From a virus: a stretch of 64,000 nucleotides of DNA. Each line of letters opens with the position of its first letter. The stretch's first letter is position 1. Where the stretch lies: positions 1 to 64,000 of the IMG/VR virus record IMGVR_UViG_3300042519_000373; one strand, given 5' to 3'. The translations under genes and the position numbers were made by a program. The notes beneath the pieces were generated by a model. It did no database searches. It was not told the origin of the DNA and saw only the letters and a program-made list of their open reading frames with translations. Shown here one piece after another: positions 31,966 to 46,287 of the stretch.

Positions 31966-34900
31966 TGTCTGATGAATTGAATCAGGTGGAAGACAAGAAC
32001 ACACCGAGCACTAGAAAAAGTGTTAATCTATTACCGGTGCTGTTTAGGACAGATAAGAACAGCAAGTTCTTAGCAGGTACTATTGACCAGTTAATACAGC
32101 CCCCTCAATTAAAGAGACTTGATGGTTGGGTGGGTAGTAAAATTACTCCAACATATGATCCAAGCAAAGATTATTATATCGAGTCTAATCTTAAAACTAG
32201 ACAAGATTATCAATTAGAACCTGCATTAGTAGTTACTAATGATATTTTAAAAATTATCAAATCTACAGCATATGATGATTTAATTAATCAACTTGACTTT
32301 GAAGGTGCAAATACTTCGAGACTAGACAGGCTATTTGATCCGCAATTCTATTCATATGACCCTCACATTGACTGGGATAAATTTGTTAACTTTGAAAAAT
32401 ACTACTGGGTTCCTGCGGGCCCAAATTCAATCTCAATCTCAAACCAACAGCGAGAAGTTGTTAGTACATATAATGTAACTGACACTGCTGACGGTTTTAA
32501 TTTTGTGTTTACTCCTGACGGCCTTACTCCGGCCCCTCAAATTACTCTATACAGGGGAGTTACTTATAAATTCAATGTTAAGAGTTTAAGTACATTTTGG
32601 ATTAAGACTTCTAGAATTATCGGGAAAGAAGCCCCATTCAGGGCTAGTACTAACAACGGTATTTCTGAAGGTGAAATAACATTAACCATTGATCACACAA
32701 CTCCTAAAGTTCTTTACTATGTTTCAGAAACAGAAATACTTAATGGCGGCGAGTTTATCATCAAAGATATTGAAGAAAACAGCTTCATTGATGTAGAGAA
32801 AGAAATTTTAGGGAAGAAAAATTATAAGTCTTTCTCCGGAGTTGAATTTACTAACGGGATGAAAATTAATTTTGTTGGCCAAGTATCTCCAGAAACATAT
32901 AAAGATAAAGAATTTGTTGTTGAAGGTGTAGGTACTGAAATTAAATTAGTTGAATTTGATTCTCTAATTGCACCAGAACGCTTTTCTACTGTATTCGATG
33001 AAAGATTTGATAGCGAGAGTTTTGACAAATATGCATTTGACCAATCTATCAATCTTCCTTTAATTCCTGAATATATTACAATTAACAAATCCAGTAAAGA
33101 TAAAAATCCATGGAGTCGCTACAATCGCTGGTTCCACGAAGATGTCATTCGATTAAGTGCAGAACTTAACGGAGTACCGGTGCTGTTACCATTTAGCGAT
33201 AGAGCAAAACGACCAATTGTTGAATTTGAAGCTGATATGCAACTTCATAACTTTGGCAGTTTTGTTAAAAAGAATGTGCAGTTCATTGATACTATTACTA
33301 CTGATGTATTTTCTACAGTTGAAGGTGCGGTTGGATATTACATTGACGGTGAAGAAGTTGGTCAAGGTGACCGAGTAATCTTTACGTCTGACTCTGATAA
33401 TTTTGTTAATAATAAAACTTATATTGTTAATTTTGTAAAAATTGGAGAAAAATTTAGAATCAGTTTAGACGAAGAACTTGACGTTACTCCTCAGATAGGC
33501 GACTCGGTTGTCATTACTAAAGGTACTGTTAAGCGTGGTGAAAACTGGTGGTTCAATGGAACTAATTGGGTATCGAGCCAACAAAAGACTGCATTAAATC
33601 AAGCACCGAGATTTGAGATTTATGATAATAACGGTGTTGCATATAGCAGCCCAGTGTACAAAGAAATTTTCTTAGGATCTAAGATCTTTGGTTATAGTAT
33701 CGGCACTGGCGTTGCAGATTCTGTATTAGGATTTTCTTTAAAATACAAAAATATTTCTAATCAAGCATATTATTTGTTTGAAAATTATTTCATGACTGAT
33801 GTTAATTTTGTTGTCGACGGCAACAATTCTTACTCAGTTCCGGTGTCCAACGGCTTTATAAAAAGGAACGTTAATAGAAACGACTCCGTTTATATCAATG
33901 TGTGGACAGAATCTGCCGGATATCAAATTCCTATTATTCAATACACAGTTGCAGATTCTGTAATTACTGAATTGGAAATTACTGCGGTTGAAAACGCCGG
34001 ATATCAAAATATTGAAGTAGATGTATTCGTCAACGAAGATAAAAAAGTTTTATTGGACGAGTATACATTATATGCATCTGGTAGAAGATATTTTGTAGTT
34101 TTTAAAAATCCAGTAACAGTCGGAGACAGGGTACTTCTTAAAGTTAAAGGGACTGGAAAGCCCAGTCTAACAGGTGCATACGAAACCTCTTTAGGATTTA
34201 CTAATAATCCATTAAACGGACCCATTTCTCAATTTACCCTTTCTGAATTGTCTGATCACGTTAAGACTATGATTGATAGACATCCTAACTTCGTTGGAAG
34301 TTTCCCAGGGACTAGCAATATTAGAGATATTGATCAATTGCCTAGTTACGGCACTAGATTAATCTGCAACAAAAATCCTCTTGCATTTGCTGCATATTTC
34401 ATTGCCAACGACAAATATAATTTATTGTCTGCAACAAGAACAGTAGCACAACATTACAATCAATTTAAATTAGGGTTGATTGATCAAATTACAAAACTTA
34501 AAGGTAATTATACTTCGGCGAAAGCATTAGATATTGCATTATACAATATGAATGTGAATAAAGAAGTATCTTTTCCTTATGCACTAACTGATATGGTTGC
34601 CTACGGTACTGATTTAGTTTCTAGATCGTATCCTGTAACCGACAGCAGGAATAAAAATTATTCATTAGCGTCAACATTTAATTTAACTGAATTGTCTTTG
34701 AGGTCTGTTGTAGTATACAGAACAGACACTGCTGGTAACGTAGTACAATTAGTTCACGGATCTGAATATGAATTTGATCTAGTTGATTCATCAGTCAATA
34801 TCAAAATTGATTTAGTCAAGGGAGACGTTATTACTGTTAATGATTATCCTAGTACTAGGGGGTGCTATGTACCGCCTACGCCAACTAAGTTAGGGCTATA

Positions 34901-37900
34901 TCCTAAATTTGAACCTAAGATTTATCTTGATGACACTTTTGCAGGCGAAGCTAGAAATGTTATTCAAGGACATGACGGCAGTATTATGCTGGCCTTTGAT
35001 GACTATCGAGATGATATAATTTTAGAATTTGAAAAACGAGTCTTTAATAATATTAAGATTAATTACAATCCTGAATTACTAGACATCAATAGTATTCTTC
35101 CGGGTGCGTTTAGAACTAACAAATATAACCTTAAAGAAGTTAATGATATTCTTTCTAGAGAATTTTTAAAGTGGGATGCTTTCTACGGATTTAATTATTC
35201 CTTTAACACTACTGCTACTGAAGATAGAAAAACTTGGAACTATAAAACAGGCAAAGATTTAGTTACTAAATTGCCACTTCCTGGTAACTGGAGAGGTATC
35301 TACAAATATTTCTTTGATACAGATCGCCCTCACACTCACCCTTGGGAAATGTTAGGTTTTCCTATTATGCCTAAATGGTGGATTGATGCATACGGACCTG
35401 CACCGTATACCAAAGGCAATACTATTTTATGGGATGATATTGAAAAAGGTTTTATTAGAGAGCCTAACAATTCCACAGTTAATACAAAATATATTAGAAC
35501 AGGATTGTCTAGAATACTACCAGTTGACGATAACGGAAATCTTTTAGACCCGGCATCAGCTAGTATTGCTACTGGACTAGATTATCTTAGCACAACCGAT
35601 AATTGGAAATTTGGGGATATTGCTCCAGTTGAAGCTGCTTGGAGAAGAAGTGCTTTGTATCCTTTTGCTGTACAGATTTTAATGTCTTTAGCTCAACCTG
35701 CTAGTTATGCAGCTATGCTATTTGACACTAGTCGAATAACAAAAAATCTTGCAGGACAATACGGCTACGGTGAAAATAAAGAATTTGTCAGCTTTGATAT
35801 TCTTAAATTATATCAAGATGTTCTTGACGATCAGGATACTCTTGCCGCTGGGTACAGTGTGTTTTTAATCGAAGCAGGTAAACAAAAAAACAGAAAGTAT
35901 CTATCTGAACTTAAATCTGAATTGAATTTTATTTCCTTTAAACTAAGTCATAAATTGGGCGGATTTGTTAATAAAGAAAAATTTAAAGTTATTGTAGACA
36001 GTGTAAGTCCTAACAGTGTTAGCACCGGAGTTGCATTAGTTAACGAAGATCACGAGATATTTTTAGACAAAAGTAGTCCAGTTAAAAGTTTAGGAATTAG
36101 TGGAGTTATTGTCCAACGAACAGAAAAGGGCTACTCTATTAGAGGATACGATACAAAGAATCCTTACTTCAATTGCTTGATGCCAAATTTCACAGCAACT
36201 GATCCTGCAATTACAGTAGGCGGAAAATCAGAAGCATATGTAGACTGGGCGGCTTCTAGTGCAAATCCTATGACCGGGCTTGATACTACATCAGTTAGTA
36301 CAAATTCTGGATATAGATATTACAAACAAGGGCAAGTAGTTAGATATTTAGGTGGATTCTATCGAGTAAAGATGGGTCACAATTCCGGAGCAGCATTTGA
36401 CTCTGCTAAATTCCAACCACTTCCGGCATTGCCAGTTATAGGCGGAGTATCAGTACGCCGCCCTTCTAAATTTAGTTCAACAATTACAGAAATTCCTTAC
36501 GGTATTGAGTATGAGAACCCTGAAGATATCCATGCAGTTCTATTAGGTTATAGCAAGTGGCTTGAAAGTCAAGGATTTGTTTTTGATGAGTACAACAAAG
36601 ACCTTACAGAAATTTTAGATTGGACATTTAGCTCTAAAGAAATGTTATATTGGACTACCCAAAAGTGGTCAGTCGGCAGTGTAATTACTTTGAGTCCTTT
36701 TGCAAACGGTGTTAAATTTGAAGATACAACCGCAGTAGTTGACGGATTAACTAATGCATTTTATGACTATAGTGTTTTAAAAGCAGACGGTACTGTGCTT
36801 TCTAACAAGTCTATTTCTACTTCAAGAGACGAAAACGTTTTTACAATTAGAACGGTGAATACCACTGACGGGATTTTCTTTGCAAGACTAAATCTAGTAC
36901 AAAAAGAACATACCTTGGTATTGAATAATTCTACTTTGTTCAATGATGTGATCTACGAACCAGAGACTGGATATAAGCAACGTAGAATTAAGTTAATGGG
37001 CTTTATTACTGGCGGCTGGAATGGCGACATGTTTAGTCCCGGCTTCATATATGACGAAGCACAAATTTCTACTTGGGAAAAATTTACAGATTATTCCACA
37101 GGTGATGTGGTATTCTATGCAGGCAATTATTATTCTGCAATTTCAAAAGTTTTAGGTGCAGCTGAATTTAATTTTAACGAATGGTCTGTGCTAGGAGAAA
37201 AACCTGTAGCAGAACTTCTTCCTAACTTTGATTACAAAATTGGTCAGTTTGAAGATTTTTACAGTCTTGATATTGATAACTTTGATGCAACCCAACAAAG
37301 TCTTGCACAACACCTTGTTGGATATAGTCCAAGAAGTTATCTTGATAACATTTTTACTAACGCAACAAGTCAGTATAAATTCTATCAAGGTTATATTAAA
37401 GAAAAAGGTACTAGAAATACAATTAGCAAATTGGCCAAAGCCAGTATTATTTCTCAAGGCGGATTTGTAGATTTCTACGAAGACTGGGCATTTAGGATTG
37501 GTAACTATGGGTCATTCCCTACTAACGAAACATTGGAGCTTACTTTAAATGAATTGCAATTCAAAGAGAATCCACAAATTGTTAAATTTGTTGAAACTGA
37601 ACCAATCATATACAGTGAGTTTATAAGCTATCAGACTCCTGAAAATATTGCTATTAAAACGAGTGATTACTCTAGTACACCTTTTAAAACAACTAGCACT
37701 GCCCTTTCTGACAGTGTAGCTATCTTACCAACTGCTGGTTATGCTAGACTTGATGATGTTACGGCTACTGCCTTTAACAAAGACAGTCTCCTTGACATTG
37801 CTAATAACAGAAGTCTAAAAGATGGAGACACTGTGTGGGTTGGATTCCTACCTAACGGCAACTGGGATATCTACAGATATACTCAGATTTCTACAAGAAT

Positions 37901-40900
37901 TGTAGATGTAGATGTCTACTCTCCAGGGTCTAGTTTACTAGTAACAACTGATTTTAGACATAATTTAGCCATTGGCGATATTGTCAGTATCAGTCAGTTT
38001 GACGGTCAAGTTGACGGAGTGTACACAGTAGATCAAATTATAGAACTTAATCAGTTTGTGGTTTCGTCTGTTCTTACAACATTAACAACTCCGTTTTCTC
38101 CAGCAATAGGATTGTTGTTTAAATTTGTCAGCTCAAGACTCGGACAGTTTGACGATTTAGAAAATTCTATATTACTTGATAAGATTGGAGTTGATGAAAA
38201 GATATGGGTAGATGATCGACTGGGTAAATGGGCAGTGTATCAAAAGACAGATAATTTTGCCTCAACAGAATTTAAATCTCCTTATGTTGCCTACACACTA
38301 GGACAGAATCAACAGTATGGTTATAAAGTTGCAGGCAACTCTGCAGGAACAAAACTAGTAACCAGTTCTCCTAATTTTTACTACTCAGCCGATGGCCGCT
38401 CGCTAGATTTTGGAAAAGTTTATACCTACAAAATCAATAGTGGACAGGCTTTATTCTCTAGTGCAGTGTACCCAAATATTTCTATATCAGACACGTACTT
38501 CACAGGAACTAATACTTCTTTATTTGGGCAATCAGTTAAATTTGACGACGATAATGATTTAGTTTTTATCGGATCACCGGGCACTTCGTATATTCGACAA
38601 GTTACTGCAACTAACAAATTCAGCACAGTTAACTTAACTACTGCAACATCAAACTTTTTAGAACAAGGATTTGTTAGAATAGCTAGAATTGATTTTGACA
38701 ACGATGAAATTTTATTTAATGCAGCAATTAGCAGCCCTCAGCCGCAGTCCGGTGCAAACTTTGGACATGCTATGCATGTTGGAAGTATTTCTTCAACCTC
38801 TAAGGTACTATTTGTTTCAAGTCCTGATCACGATGGCACTGGTGCGGTCCATTATTCTGTATTGAATGTAACTACCAGTTCTGTCAGTATTGCAGCTAGT
38901 GCAGATACAAATGCAAGGATTGCAGTTAGCGGACTAACTGCTAACAGTAAATTTGGTAATGCAATTACTGGCAATGCTGCTGGTACTAAAATTGCAGTAG
39001 CGGCCCCCGGATGGTCTACTTCAACTGGTGCAGTTTTTGTTTACTCACGTGCAGTCTCTGGAACTTACACTAATGTCCAGACAATTACTTCTTTAGATGA
39101 TGCATTTATTGGTATTGCAGGACCCGGAACCGGGTTTGGCGAAAGCATAGTAATGAGTGAATCCGGAGACTATTTGTTTATTTCTGCAACTAAAGCAAGT
39201 GATAAAACTACTCGTTCGGGTAAAGTTATTGCAATGAAATTAACCAGCGGGCAATATGTAGTAGAGCAAGTTATTGATAATCCTTATTTAAATAATGGTT
39301 ATGATTTTGGTAGTACCATGGAATTGTCCCCGGACAATAAAACGTTAGTAGTATCTTCGGCAGGTGCAAGTCACAGACCTTTTGCTACATTTGACAGCTA
39401 TACTTCTGCACTTACTGGCAGAGAAAAATATGTACTAGATCCTAATAGTAATCCAAAACCATCAAACACTACGTTTGATTCTGATACAACTAATTTTTAT
39501 TCTGTAATTAAGAATTCTGGTGCAGTCTTTACCTTTGTAAAAGAAAATGAAAAATACATTTTTGGTGAAGAACTTTTCAATCAGTTATCAATTGCTGGCC
39601 AACTATACGGAAATAGTGTACATGTACACAACTCCGGTGTTGTAGTAGGTGCACCTGGCTTAGATAGGCAACAGGCTCAGATTGGTGCTTTATATTTTTA
39701 TACAGCTAAATCTGATTCATTGAACAGCTGGAAACTTATTAGATCTGAGGAAGACCTTGTTGACCTAAGCTCAATTAAAACAGTTAAAACTATCAACACA
39801 AAAGATCAGTCAGTGGTTGATTATTTAGAAATTATAGATCCCTTAAAAGGTAAGATCTCTGGCTTTGCAGATCAAGAACTTTCTTATAAGTCTTTATTTG
39901 ATCCTGCGGTTTATTCTATAGGTGTTAGCGGTGTTGTGACTAACACTAACAATAACTGGTTAGACGAACACGTTGGAAAATTATGGTGGGATCTGAGCTC
40001 AGTCAAATATGTTTGGTATGAGCAAGGTGAGTTAGAATTCCGTAGAAATAGTTGGAATACTTTATTCCCTGGATCAATGATCGATGTATACGAGTGGGTA
40101 AGAACATCTTCTCTTCCTAGCCAGTGGAGTGCTATTGCTGACACTAACGAAGGACTAGCACAAGGCATTAGCGGCCAGCCTAAATTTATTGACAATTCAG
40201 TCATTTCTGTAAAACAAATTTGGAATCCTGTTTCTAACTCGTTTAGTAATGTCTATTATTATTGGGTTAAAAACAAGATTACTATTCCTGAAGGGGCATC
40301 TAGAAGACTAAGTGCATATGATGTTGCAAGTCTTATTGCAGATCCTAAAGCAAAAGGCGTTAAGTTTGCATCTATGATTGCAAACAATGCGTTCATGTTA
40401 ACCAACATGGGCAGTTCTATTATCGGAACTGATATCAATTTGTCAATTGATATAGATACAACCGGAAAAGAAATTAATAAACACACTGAATGGTTGTTGC
40501 TGCAAGACGGAAATGCATCTAGTGTACCTAATACATTAATGATTAGAAAACTAATAGACAGTCTATTAGGAAAAGATACGGCAGGTAACTCAGTACCAGA
40601 CACAATGTTGTCTGATAGATTAAAGTATGGAATTGAGTTTAGACCAAGACAAAGTATGTTCAAAGACAGGATTGGTGCTTTGAGAACATTAGTTGAATAT
40701 ACCAACACCGTATTGAAAAATAACAACATTGTTGACAGTGTAAACTTTACCAAGTTTAATGCTAAAGATGAGATTCCTAACCAAGTATTAGGAACTTATG
40801 ATGTATTAGTTGAAGACTTAATTGAACGAGATTTTGCAGTCAGTACTAGAAATCTTAAGAGAGCAGAGCTAACCTGCCAGGTAAGAAATGGTAAAATTAT

Positions 40901-43900
40901 TTCTGTTACAATTATTAATCCGGGATTTGGTCACGGTACATTAGAAAAAGTTTTAGTTAACTCTAACCAAGAAGCAGTCAACTATGTTGGTCCAACTGTG
41001 GCTATTGACGGCAACGGTAGTGATGCAAAAATTGTAACTGAAGTTAATATTGTTGGCGAAATTGTTAAAGTCACAGTAGTAAATCCTGGAAAAAATTATA
41101 CAGCTTCTCCAACATTAACTGTTAGACCGTTCACAGTAATAGTAAGAACAGACGACACAGTAAATGGTCGCTGGAGTCGTTACGAGTGGGAATATGATCT
41201 TAAAGTATTTTTAAGAAAGTATACTCAATCCTACGATACTGCTAACTTCTGGAAATATATTGACTGGGTTGATACAACTTATAACCCTGCACAAGATATA
41301 CTTGCTACCATAGATGCACCGTACCAGCTAGCCAGTGTATCTAGTATCCCTGCTGGCAATTATGTTAAAGTAAGAAACGGCGGCGACGGCAGATATATTA
41401 TTTTAAGAAAGCGATTGTCTACAGCCGGTGTCGGAACTTATAATGGCTCTTTTGATTTAATCTATCAAGAAAATGGTACTATTAAATTAGACGAGTCTAT
41501 CTGGAATTATAAAGCATCAGTATACGGATGGGATCAAGTATCCGGATGGGATCAGACTTCTTGGGATCAAAATCCTGCTAAAGAAACTGAAAACATTATA
41601 TACGGCTTACTTGAAGATGTATTTGTAGGTCCGTTAAAAGTTTACTATAACAGACTTTTCTTTAAGCTGATCAAATATGCACTAAGCGAGCAAAAATTCT
41701 TAGACTGGGCATTTAAAACATCGTTCATTAACGTGTATAATCATGCTGGAAGCCTGGATCAACGACCTGTTTACAAGTTAAACAACGAATCTTATTATCA
41801 AGAATACATCAACGAAACTAAACCGTACCATACTAAGATTAGGAATTTTACTAACAATTATACTGCAACAGACGTTACAAGTGCAGTCATTACAGACTTT
41901 GACCTACCGTCAGTTTACAGTCCTAGTCAAGGCAGATTTATTCCTGTCACATTTGGTAGAGCAGAGTTGAACACGTATCCTTGGAAATCTTGGCTACAGA
42001 GTTATTCGTATTCAGTTAATGCAATTGATGTGTATGACGGCGGATCTGGGTATGAATTACAACCACTGGTTGAAATTACTCCTCAACCGGGAGATACTAC
42101 CGGTACTGGTGCCAAAGCTATTGCATATATTGCACTTGGTAAAGTAAGTCAAATTGTTGTTACTGACTCGGGTTCTGGATACACTGCTACTCCTATTGTT
42201 AAACTAATTGGGGGCGGCCCAACAACTCTTATTCCGGCAAGAGTATCTGTAAGAATTACTAACGGTGCTGTTAGATCAAATTCTATCACAATGAAATTTG
42301 ATAGAGTATCTGGATACAACGAAATTACTACAGCTACCGCATTTGATTCTTACACCGCAACAGGTGCTAGTCGAGAGTTTGATTTAACATGGGCTCCTAG
42401 CCCTGATAAGAATAACATCACAGTTAAAGTAGATGGTATCCGTGTGCTGTCTGGAGATTATACAGTTGAGAAATATTCTGAAAAGTTTAACGGCTATTCT
42501 AAACAGTACGGCAAAATAGTACTTGCAGACATACCTAAAAAACTATCAAAGATTACAATTGAATATAAGAAAGATCATTCTTTATATCATGCAGTTGATA
42601 GAATCAGAGATTACTATGCACCGGTATCCGGAATGCCGGGCAATACTGCAACCATGTTAATGAATGGCTTAGAATATCCCGGAGTAACAATTGATACACT
42701 ACCGTTTGAAGTTTCAAAAGGTTGGGATACTACCCTGTTCGGCGACAGTAATTGGGATGACTTTATACCAGAAGTTGGTGCGTATGAAACTAAAGGACCG
42801 AGAGTAACTGCTACCGTAGCAGCAACTACCAGTATCAGTGCTGGGTCAGTATTGTATTTTACATTAGCAACTAATAAAGATATTACAGGAGTTCGTATAG
42901 GATCTACAGTTACTATTGCAACAGTAATTTATACAGTAACTTCTTCTACAATAGATACTGCAAATATGACTAGATGGGTATTGCAGTTAGGTGCACCGGT
43001 CGGAGTAACGCCCGGTGCCTCTTTATCATTTGTAAATCCAAATCCATTAGTTTACACTTTGCCTTTTGTTCCGACATTGGGACAAGGATACAATGCATAT
43101 ATTAAGTATTCTGGTACTAATAATTTTGTAAGAATTGATACTACTGCTACAGCATTTGTTGGCAACGGATACGTTAGTACAATTACAGTTCCTGCAATTT
43201 ATAATTCTAATGATAGAGTATTGTTTAGGTCTACTTCGAGCGACGGCTCTTTACCGGTTGTTGATTTAGATTTAGATACCTACATTAATCCTAACGGTGC
43301 TACTAGCCCGGGATGGTACTATGATAACATCAATGGTATGATGGTACCTACTAAGTCTGATGACTTGGAAGATATCAATATTGATGGTGATAAGTTAATC
43401 AGTGCAAACAACAGCTACGGTCCTGAAGAAAATCTTCCAGGCAGAGTTTCTGACAGTCTAGGAATCAACGTCTACACTTATCCTACAGCGGGTGCAGCAT
43501 TAATGATTAACAAAAAATATTTCAAAGATGCGTTCACTAGCAGATATCCAATTGGATTTACACCTCCTAGTAATGAATCTGTTGAAGTAATGTTAAACAA
43601 CAGATTGCTATCATACGGTGTAGATTATATTTTAGATTATCAAACTAATGAAGTTGTTTTCTTAGCAGACCCGTATGCAGGTATTCGTGGACCTTATTTT
43701 AATCCTTCGGATGTTTTGCCAAGGCGTCAAGGCACAGTAATTGAAAGTAATGCAGGTGATGACACATTTACCGGTCCGTACCCTCTTGGATTTTCCTGGA
43801 ACATGTTTGGAACATTATACAATGAAGTATATGTTGGAACCAACGGCTATTTAACTTTCGGAGCCGGTGATAGTCAATGGACTCCTCTAGTACTAGGGCA

Positions 43901-46286
43901 ACTAATAGCACCTGCGATTTATATTGAATATTGTGACTTGTGGCAAGACTATGGTATTAATCCTAGTACAGGGCTACGGAATACTCCGCTATCAACTGGC
44001 GAAACTCCGGGTCTATTCTTAAGCGGTGGCGAAGTAGGCAACTTTGTATACTGGAGACTGCGTTTTCAAGGTTCTCATTATAATCAAAGAACTTCAACTA
44101 CAACAGTGCCCGCATACCAATTTGAAGTCACGTTATACAGTGATGGAACAAATCAGTACATCGAAATGATTTATGAAAATACATGGAGGGGGGCAAACTT
44201 CAACGGCGACCAAGGATTCATTACTGGAGTTGCATTGGGCCGTTCTGGTAGCACACCAGGTACCGGTATTCTAGTAGATGATGCTAATATTCAAAATAAT
44301 ACTAGTCATGTATTTTATAGCACTAGCAATGGTGGTAATTGGCAATATGCTGGCCGAGGAAGCTTTGATCCATTTAAGAATCAAAATCCAGATCCAGAAT
44401 TGTTATCCATTACTACTATGAGCGTCGGTGGCAAGAACTTGCTAGAAAAAGCATCAGTTCCTATTACATATGCCAGTGGCCAGAAAGTATTTGATTTTGC
44501 ATCTAGTTTTGCAGATATCAAGAGCAGTTATGTAACAATTAACGGAGTTAAACGCACTGATTATGCATTATCTGGTCTAGTTAAGGGAACTTCTGGTAGA
44601 GTAAAATTAACATTTGATACTAACTTAGCAATTGGAGATACTCTGCAAGTTTGGTTTTTTGCCAGCGATCACAAAGCCTTTAGCGAAATTAAAGAACAAA
44701 TAATTGCAGCTACTTCGAGTACTACAGTGTTCACATTAACCTCACCTCCAGGAAATATTCAACCATTCCATAGTCAATTAATTGTTGAACGTAACGGTGT
44801 ACGTTTAAGTCCGCCGGATACAGTTTATTATTCTGCGGCAAACGGAGTTAGGACATTCTCTCTAGATCAGCACATTGATTATCCGCAAGGCTTACCTGAT
44901 AGAGCTAAATTAGAAGTTTATGTTAACGGCATCCGACGAGATTTTGACACCACAGTTAGATTAAATCAAGATGAAAACTTGGTAGAATTTAACACTCAGG
45001 TGTTAAACAATTCTGACGTTGTTGCTATTACACTGTTAAGAGATCACGATTATTATGTTACTGGATCGACATTAACACTAACTGATCGAGTTGACGTTGC
45101 TAGCTCCAGTACAATTAAAGTTACAACTTTTAATAATCACGATAACAGTTTATTTAGAAGAGAACGTTTCAACGGTAATTATGCAGGCATATTCAAATTA
45201 AGCAGAACTGTGGTTAACAGCAACTATGTTTGGGTTGAAGTAAATGGTCGCCCGATTACTAGAGAAACTGAATTTAAAATTGGCTCTGACAACAGAACAG
45301 TTATCTTGAACGAGCAATATAAATTAAAATCTACTGATACAGTAGTGATTATGAGTGTAGTAGATCAAACAAGTGAAGCACTTGTTGGATATAGAATTTT
45401 CCGCGATAATCTTGGTAGAACACATTACAAGAGAATTAGTCAAGAAAATTCTACTCAACTTGCAGCAGACTTACTGCCAACTGACACTTCCATTACGGTA
45501 GAAGATGCAGATGTATTAACATTGCCTAATCACAACAACAATCGTCCTGGCGTTATTTTAATTGACGGAGAACGAATTGAATTTTATAAAGTAGAAGGCA
45601 ATAAACTTAGCTGGTTACGTAGGGGAACATTAGGTACAGGTATCAAATCTTTACACAAAGAAAGTTCTATAGTGTTAGATCAAGGGCCTGAGCAAAATAT
45701 TCCAGTAGTTGAATATAAGAAACAAGATAAGTTTACTATCAATAGCACAACTAACACAGTACTAACATTGACAAATATTGTGTTTGATGGCGGAGTTATT
45801 AACTCTTATAATCATGTTGACGTTGTTTATCAAGGTAGAGTACTGCGTAAGCCGTTATCTGATACTTTCACATCGTTGTTTAACAACGGAGTAAAGGTTG
45901 TTAAAAATACAACTTCGACTTATCGAACTACTGATGTTAGTGTTGCATATGATTCGGGAGAAACTAATTCTTATAACACTGCAAGTACAGTTTTGTTGGC
46001 AGCTGAATACAGCATTACTACTGCAACAAATACTATTAATTTAAACTTTACTCCTAGAGTAGGGTCAGAATTAAAAGTAATTCAAACAGTGTCTCAAGAG
46101 TCCGGAATTGAATATTCTGACATCCATTCTAGAAATGTTGAGCAAGTTAAGTTCTTGTTGGAGAGACCATCTTTCCTACCAGATAAATATTACTATGGTC
46201 AGAATACTGCAACAGATCAATACCTAATCCTTGAATTTGGGGATACATTAGACAGTGAAACAGGAGATCCTTTAATAGGTTCATAA
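31965..46286 (+). CDS. Giant multidomain baseplate/tail protein (4773 aa)
   Basis: 14.3 kb, in the gp7 position after gp6. The N-terminal ~150 residues ([59 protein letters not shown]) are shared by very large structural proteins in T4-like environmental phages. Recognisable modules: a cupredoxin-like fold without ligands (~186-272), seven FG-GAP-type repeats forming a probable beta-propeller (~2110-2585), SGYT segments (~2975-3055 and ~3350-3425), a nidogen-like domain (~3925-4110) and repeated short beta domains towards the end ([14 protein letters not shown]...[13 protein letters not shown], ~4500-4565). T4 gp7 is 1032 aa. It is translationally coupled to gp6. Probably an outer wedge or fibre-anchoring component; exact role unknown. 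Confidence 0.85.
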   Translation: MSDELNQVEDKNTPSTRKSVNLLPVLFRTDKNSKFLAGTIDQLIQPPQLKRLDGWVGSKITPTYDPSKDYYIESNLKTRQDYQLEPALVVTNDILKIIKSTAYDDLINQLDFEGANTSRLDRLFDPQFYSYDPHIDWDKFVNFEKYYWVPAGPNSISISNQQREVVSTYNVTDTADGFNFVFTPDGLTPAPQITLYRGVTYKFNVKSLSTFWIKTSRIIGKEAPFRASTNNGISEGEITLTIDHTTPKVLYYVSETEILNGGEFIIKDIEENSFIDVEKEILGKKNYKSFSGVEFTNGMKINFVGQVSPETYKDKEFVVEGVGTEIKLVEFDSLIAPERFSTVFDERFDSESFDKYAFDQSINLPLIPEYITINKSSKDKNPWSRYNRWFHEDVIRLSAELNGVPVLLPFSDRAKRPIVEFEADMQLHNFGSFVKKNVQFIDTITTDVFSTVEGAVGYYIDGEEVGQGDRVIFTSDSDNFVNNKTYIVNFVKIGEKFRISLDEELDVTPQIGDSVVITKGTVKRGENWWFNGTNWVSSQQKTALNQAPRFEIYDNNGVAYSSPVYKEIFLGSKIFGYSIGTGVADSVLGFSLKYKNISNQAYYLFENYFMTDVNFVVDGNNSYSVPVSNGFIKRNVNRNDSVYINVWTESAGYQIPIIQYTVADSVITELEITAVENAGYQNIEVDVFVNEDKKVLLDEYTLYASGRRYFVVFKNPVTVGDRVLLKVKGTGKPSLTGAYETSLGFTNNPLNGPISQFTLSELSDHVKTMIDRHPNFVGSFPGTSNIRDIDQLPSYGTRLICNKNPLAFAAYFIANDKYNLLSATRTVAQHYNQFKLGLIDQITKLKGNYTSAKALDIALYNMNVNKEVSFPYALTDMVAYGTDLVSRSYPVTDSRNKNYSLASTFNLTELSLRSVVVYRTDTAGNVVQLVHGSEYEFDLVDSSVNIKIDLVKGDVITVNDYPSTRGCYVPPTPTKLGLYPKFEPKIYLDDTFAGEARNVIQGHDGSIMLAFDDYRDDIILEFEKRVFNNIKINYNPELLDINSILPGAFRTNKYNLKEVNDILSREFLKWDAFYGFNYSFNTTATEDRKTWNYKTGKDLVTKLPLPGNWRGIYKYFFDTDRPHTHPWEMLGFPIMPKWWIDAYGPAPYTKGNTILWDDIEKGFIREPNNSTVNTKYIRTGLSRILPVDDNGNLLDPASASIATGLDYLSTTDNWKFGDIAPVEAAWRRSALYPFAVQILMSLAQPASYAAMLFDTSRITKNLAGQYGYGENKEFVSFDILKLYQDVLDDQDTLAAGYSVFLIEAGKQKNRKYLSELKSELNFISFKLSHKLGGFVNKEKFKVIVDSVSPNSVSTGVALVNEDHEIFLDKSSPVKSLGISGVIVQRTEKGYSIRGYDTKNPYFNCLMPNFTATDPAITVGGKSEAYVDWAASSANPMTGLDTTSVSTNSGYRYYKQGQVVRYLGGFYRVKMGHNSGAAFDSAKFQPLPALPVIGGVSVRRPSKFSSTITEIPYGIEYENPEDIHAVLLGYSKWLESQGFVFDEYNKDLTEILDWTFSSKEMLYWTTQKWSVGSVITLSPFANGVKFEDTTAVVDGLTNAFYDYSVLKADGTVLSNKSISTSRDENVFTIRTVNTTDGIFFARLNLVQKEHTLVLNNSTLFNDVIYEPETGYKQRRIKLMGFITGGWNGDMFSPGFIYDEAQISTWEKFTDYSTGDVVFYAGNYYSAISKVLGAAEFNFNEWSVLGEKPVAELLPNFDYKIGQFEDFYSLDIDNFDATQQSLAQHLVGYSPRSYLDNIFTNATSQYKFYQGYIKEKGTRNTISKLAKASIISQGGFVDFYEDWAFRIGNYGSFPTNETLELTLNELQFKENPQIVKFVETEPIIYSEFISYQTPENIAIKTSDYSSTPFKTTSTALSDSVAILPTAGYARLDDVTATAFNKDSLLDIANNRSLKDGDTVWVGFLPNGNWDIYRYTQISTRIVDVDVYSPGSSLLVTTDFRHNLAIGDIVSISQFDGQVDGVYTVDQIIELNQFVVSSVLTTLTTPFSPAIGLLFKFVSSRLGQFDDLENSILLDKIGVDEKIWVDDRLGKWAVYQKTDNFASTEFKSPYVAYTLGQNQQYGYKVAGNSAGTKLVTSSPNFYYSADGRSLDFGKVYTYKINSGQALFSSAVYPNISISDTYFTGTNTSLFGQSVKFDDDNDLVFIGSPGTSYIRQVTATNKFSTVNLTTATSNFLEQGFVRIARIDFDNDEILFNAAISSPQPQSGANFGHAMHVGSISSTSKVLFVSSPDHDGTGAVHYSVLNVTTSSVSIAASADTNARIAVSGLTANSKFGNAITGNAAGTKIAVAAPGWSTSTGAVFVYSRAVSGTYTNVQTITSLDDAFIGIAGPGTGFGESIVMSESGDYLFISATKASDKTTRSGKVIAMKLTSGQYVVEQVIDNPYLNNGYDFGSTMELSPDNKTLVVSSAGASHRPFATFDSYTSALTGREKYVLDPNSNPKPSNTTFDSDTTNFYSVIKNSGAVFTFVKENEKYIFGEELFNQLSIAGQLYGNSVHVHNSGVVVGAPGLDRQQAQIGALYFYTAKSDSLNSWKLIRSEEDLVDLSSIKTVKTINTKDQSVVDYLEIIDPLKGKISGFADQELSYKSLFDPAVYSIGVSGVVTNTNNNWLDEHVGKLWWDLSSVKYVWYEQGELEFRRNSWNTLFPGSMIDVYEWVRTSSLPSQWSAIADTNEGLAQGISGQPKFIDNSVISVKQIWNPVSNSFSNVYYYWVKNKITIPEGASRRLSAYDVASLIADPKAKGVKFASMIANNAFMLTNMGSSIIGTDINLSIDIDTTGKEINKHTEWLLLQDGNASSVPNTLMIRKLIDSLLGKDTAGNSVPDTMLSDRLKYGIEFRPRQSMFKDRIGALRTLVEYTNTVLKNNNIVDSVNFTKFNAKDEIPNQVLGTYDVLVEDLIERDFAVSTRNLKRAELTCQVRNGKIISVTIINPGFGHGTLEKVLVNSNQEAVNYVGPTVAIDGNGSDAKIVTEVNIVGEIVKVTVVNPGKNYTASPTLTVRPFTVIVRTDDTVNGRWSRYEWEYDLKVFLRKYTQSYDTANFWKYIDWVDTTYNPAQDILATIDAPYQLASVSSIPAGNYVKVRNGGDGRYIILRKRLSTAGVGTYNGSFDLIYQENGTIKLDESIWNYKASVYGWDQVSGWDQTSWDQNPAKETENIIYGLLEDVFVGPLKVYYNRLFFKLIKYALSEQKFLDWAFKTSFINVYNHAGSLDQRPVYKLNNESYYQEYINETKPYHTKIRNFTNNYTATDVTSAVITDFDLPSVYSPSQGRFIPVTFGRAELNTYPWKSWLQSYSYSVNAIDVYDGGSGYELQPLVEITPQPGDTTGTGAKAIAYIALGKVSQIVVTDSGSGYTATPIVKLIGGGPTTLIPARVSVRITNGAVRSNSITMKFDRVSGYNEITTATAFDSYTATGASREFDLTWAPSPDKNNITVKVDGIRVLSGDYTVEKYSEKFNGYSKQYGKIVLADIPKKLSKITIEYKKDHSLYHAVDRIRDYYAPVSGMPGNTATMLMNGLEYPGVTIDTLPFEVSKGWDTTLFGDSNWDDFIPEVGAYETKGPRVTATVAATTSISAGSVLYFTLATNKDITGVRIGSTVTIATVIYTVTSSTIDTANMTRWVLQLGAPVGVTPGASLSFVNPNPLVYTLPFVPTLGQGYNAYIKYSGTNNFVRIDTTATAFVGNGYVSTITVPAIYNSNDRVLFRSTSSDGSLPVVDLDLDTYINPNGATSPGWYYDNINGMMVPTKSDDLEDINIDGDKLISANNSYGPEENLPGRVSDSLGINVYTYPTAGAALMINKKYFKDAFTSRYPIGFTPPSNESVEVMLNNRLLSYGVDYILDYQTNEVVFLADPYAGIRGPYFNPSDVLPRRQGTVIESNAGDDTFTGPYPLGFSWNMFGTLYNEVYVGTNGYLTFGAGDSQWTPLVLGQLIAPAIYIEYCDLWQDYGINPSTGLRNTPLSTGETPGLFLSGGEVGNFVYWRLRFQGSHYNQRTSTTTVPAYQFEVTLYSDGTNQYIEMIYENTWRGANFNGDQGFITGVALGRSGSTPGTGILVDDANIQNNTSHVFYSTSNGGNWQYAGRGSFDPFKNQNPDPELLSITTMSVGGKNLLEKASVPITYASGQKVFDFASSFADIKSSYVTINGVKRTDYALSGLVKGTSGRVKLTFDTNLAIGDTLQVWFFASDHKAFSEIKEQIIAATSSTTVFTLTSPPGNIQPFHSQLIVERNGVRLSPPDTVYYSAANGVRTFSLDQHIDYPQGLPDRAKLEVYVNGIRRDFDTTVRLNQDENLVEFNTQVLNNSDVVAITLLRDHDYYVTGSTLTLTDRVDVASSSTIKVTTFNNHDNSLFRRERFNGNYAGIFKLSRTVVNSNYVWVEVNGRPITRETEFKIGSDNRTVILNEQYKLKSTDTVVIMSVVDQTSEALVGYRIFRDNLGRTHYKRISQENSTQLAADLLPTDTSITVEDADVLTLPNHNNNRPGVILIDGERIEFYKVEGNKLSWLRRGTLGTGIKSLHKESSIVLDQGPEQNIPVVEYKKQDKFTINSTTNTVLTLTNIVFDGGVINSYNHVDVVYQGRVLRKPLSDTFTSLFNNGVKVVKNTTSTYRTTDVSVAYDSGETNSYNTASTVLLAAEYSITTATNTINLNFTPRVGSELKVIQTVSQESGIEYSDIHSRNVEQVKFLLERPSFLPDKYYYGQNTATDQYLILEFGDTLDSETGDPLIGS

Positions 46287-46287
46287 T

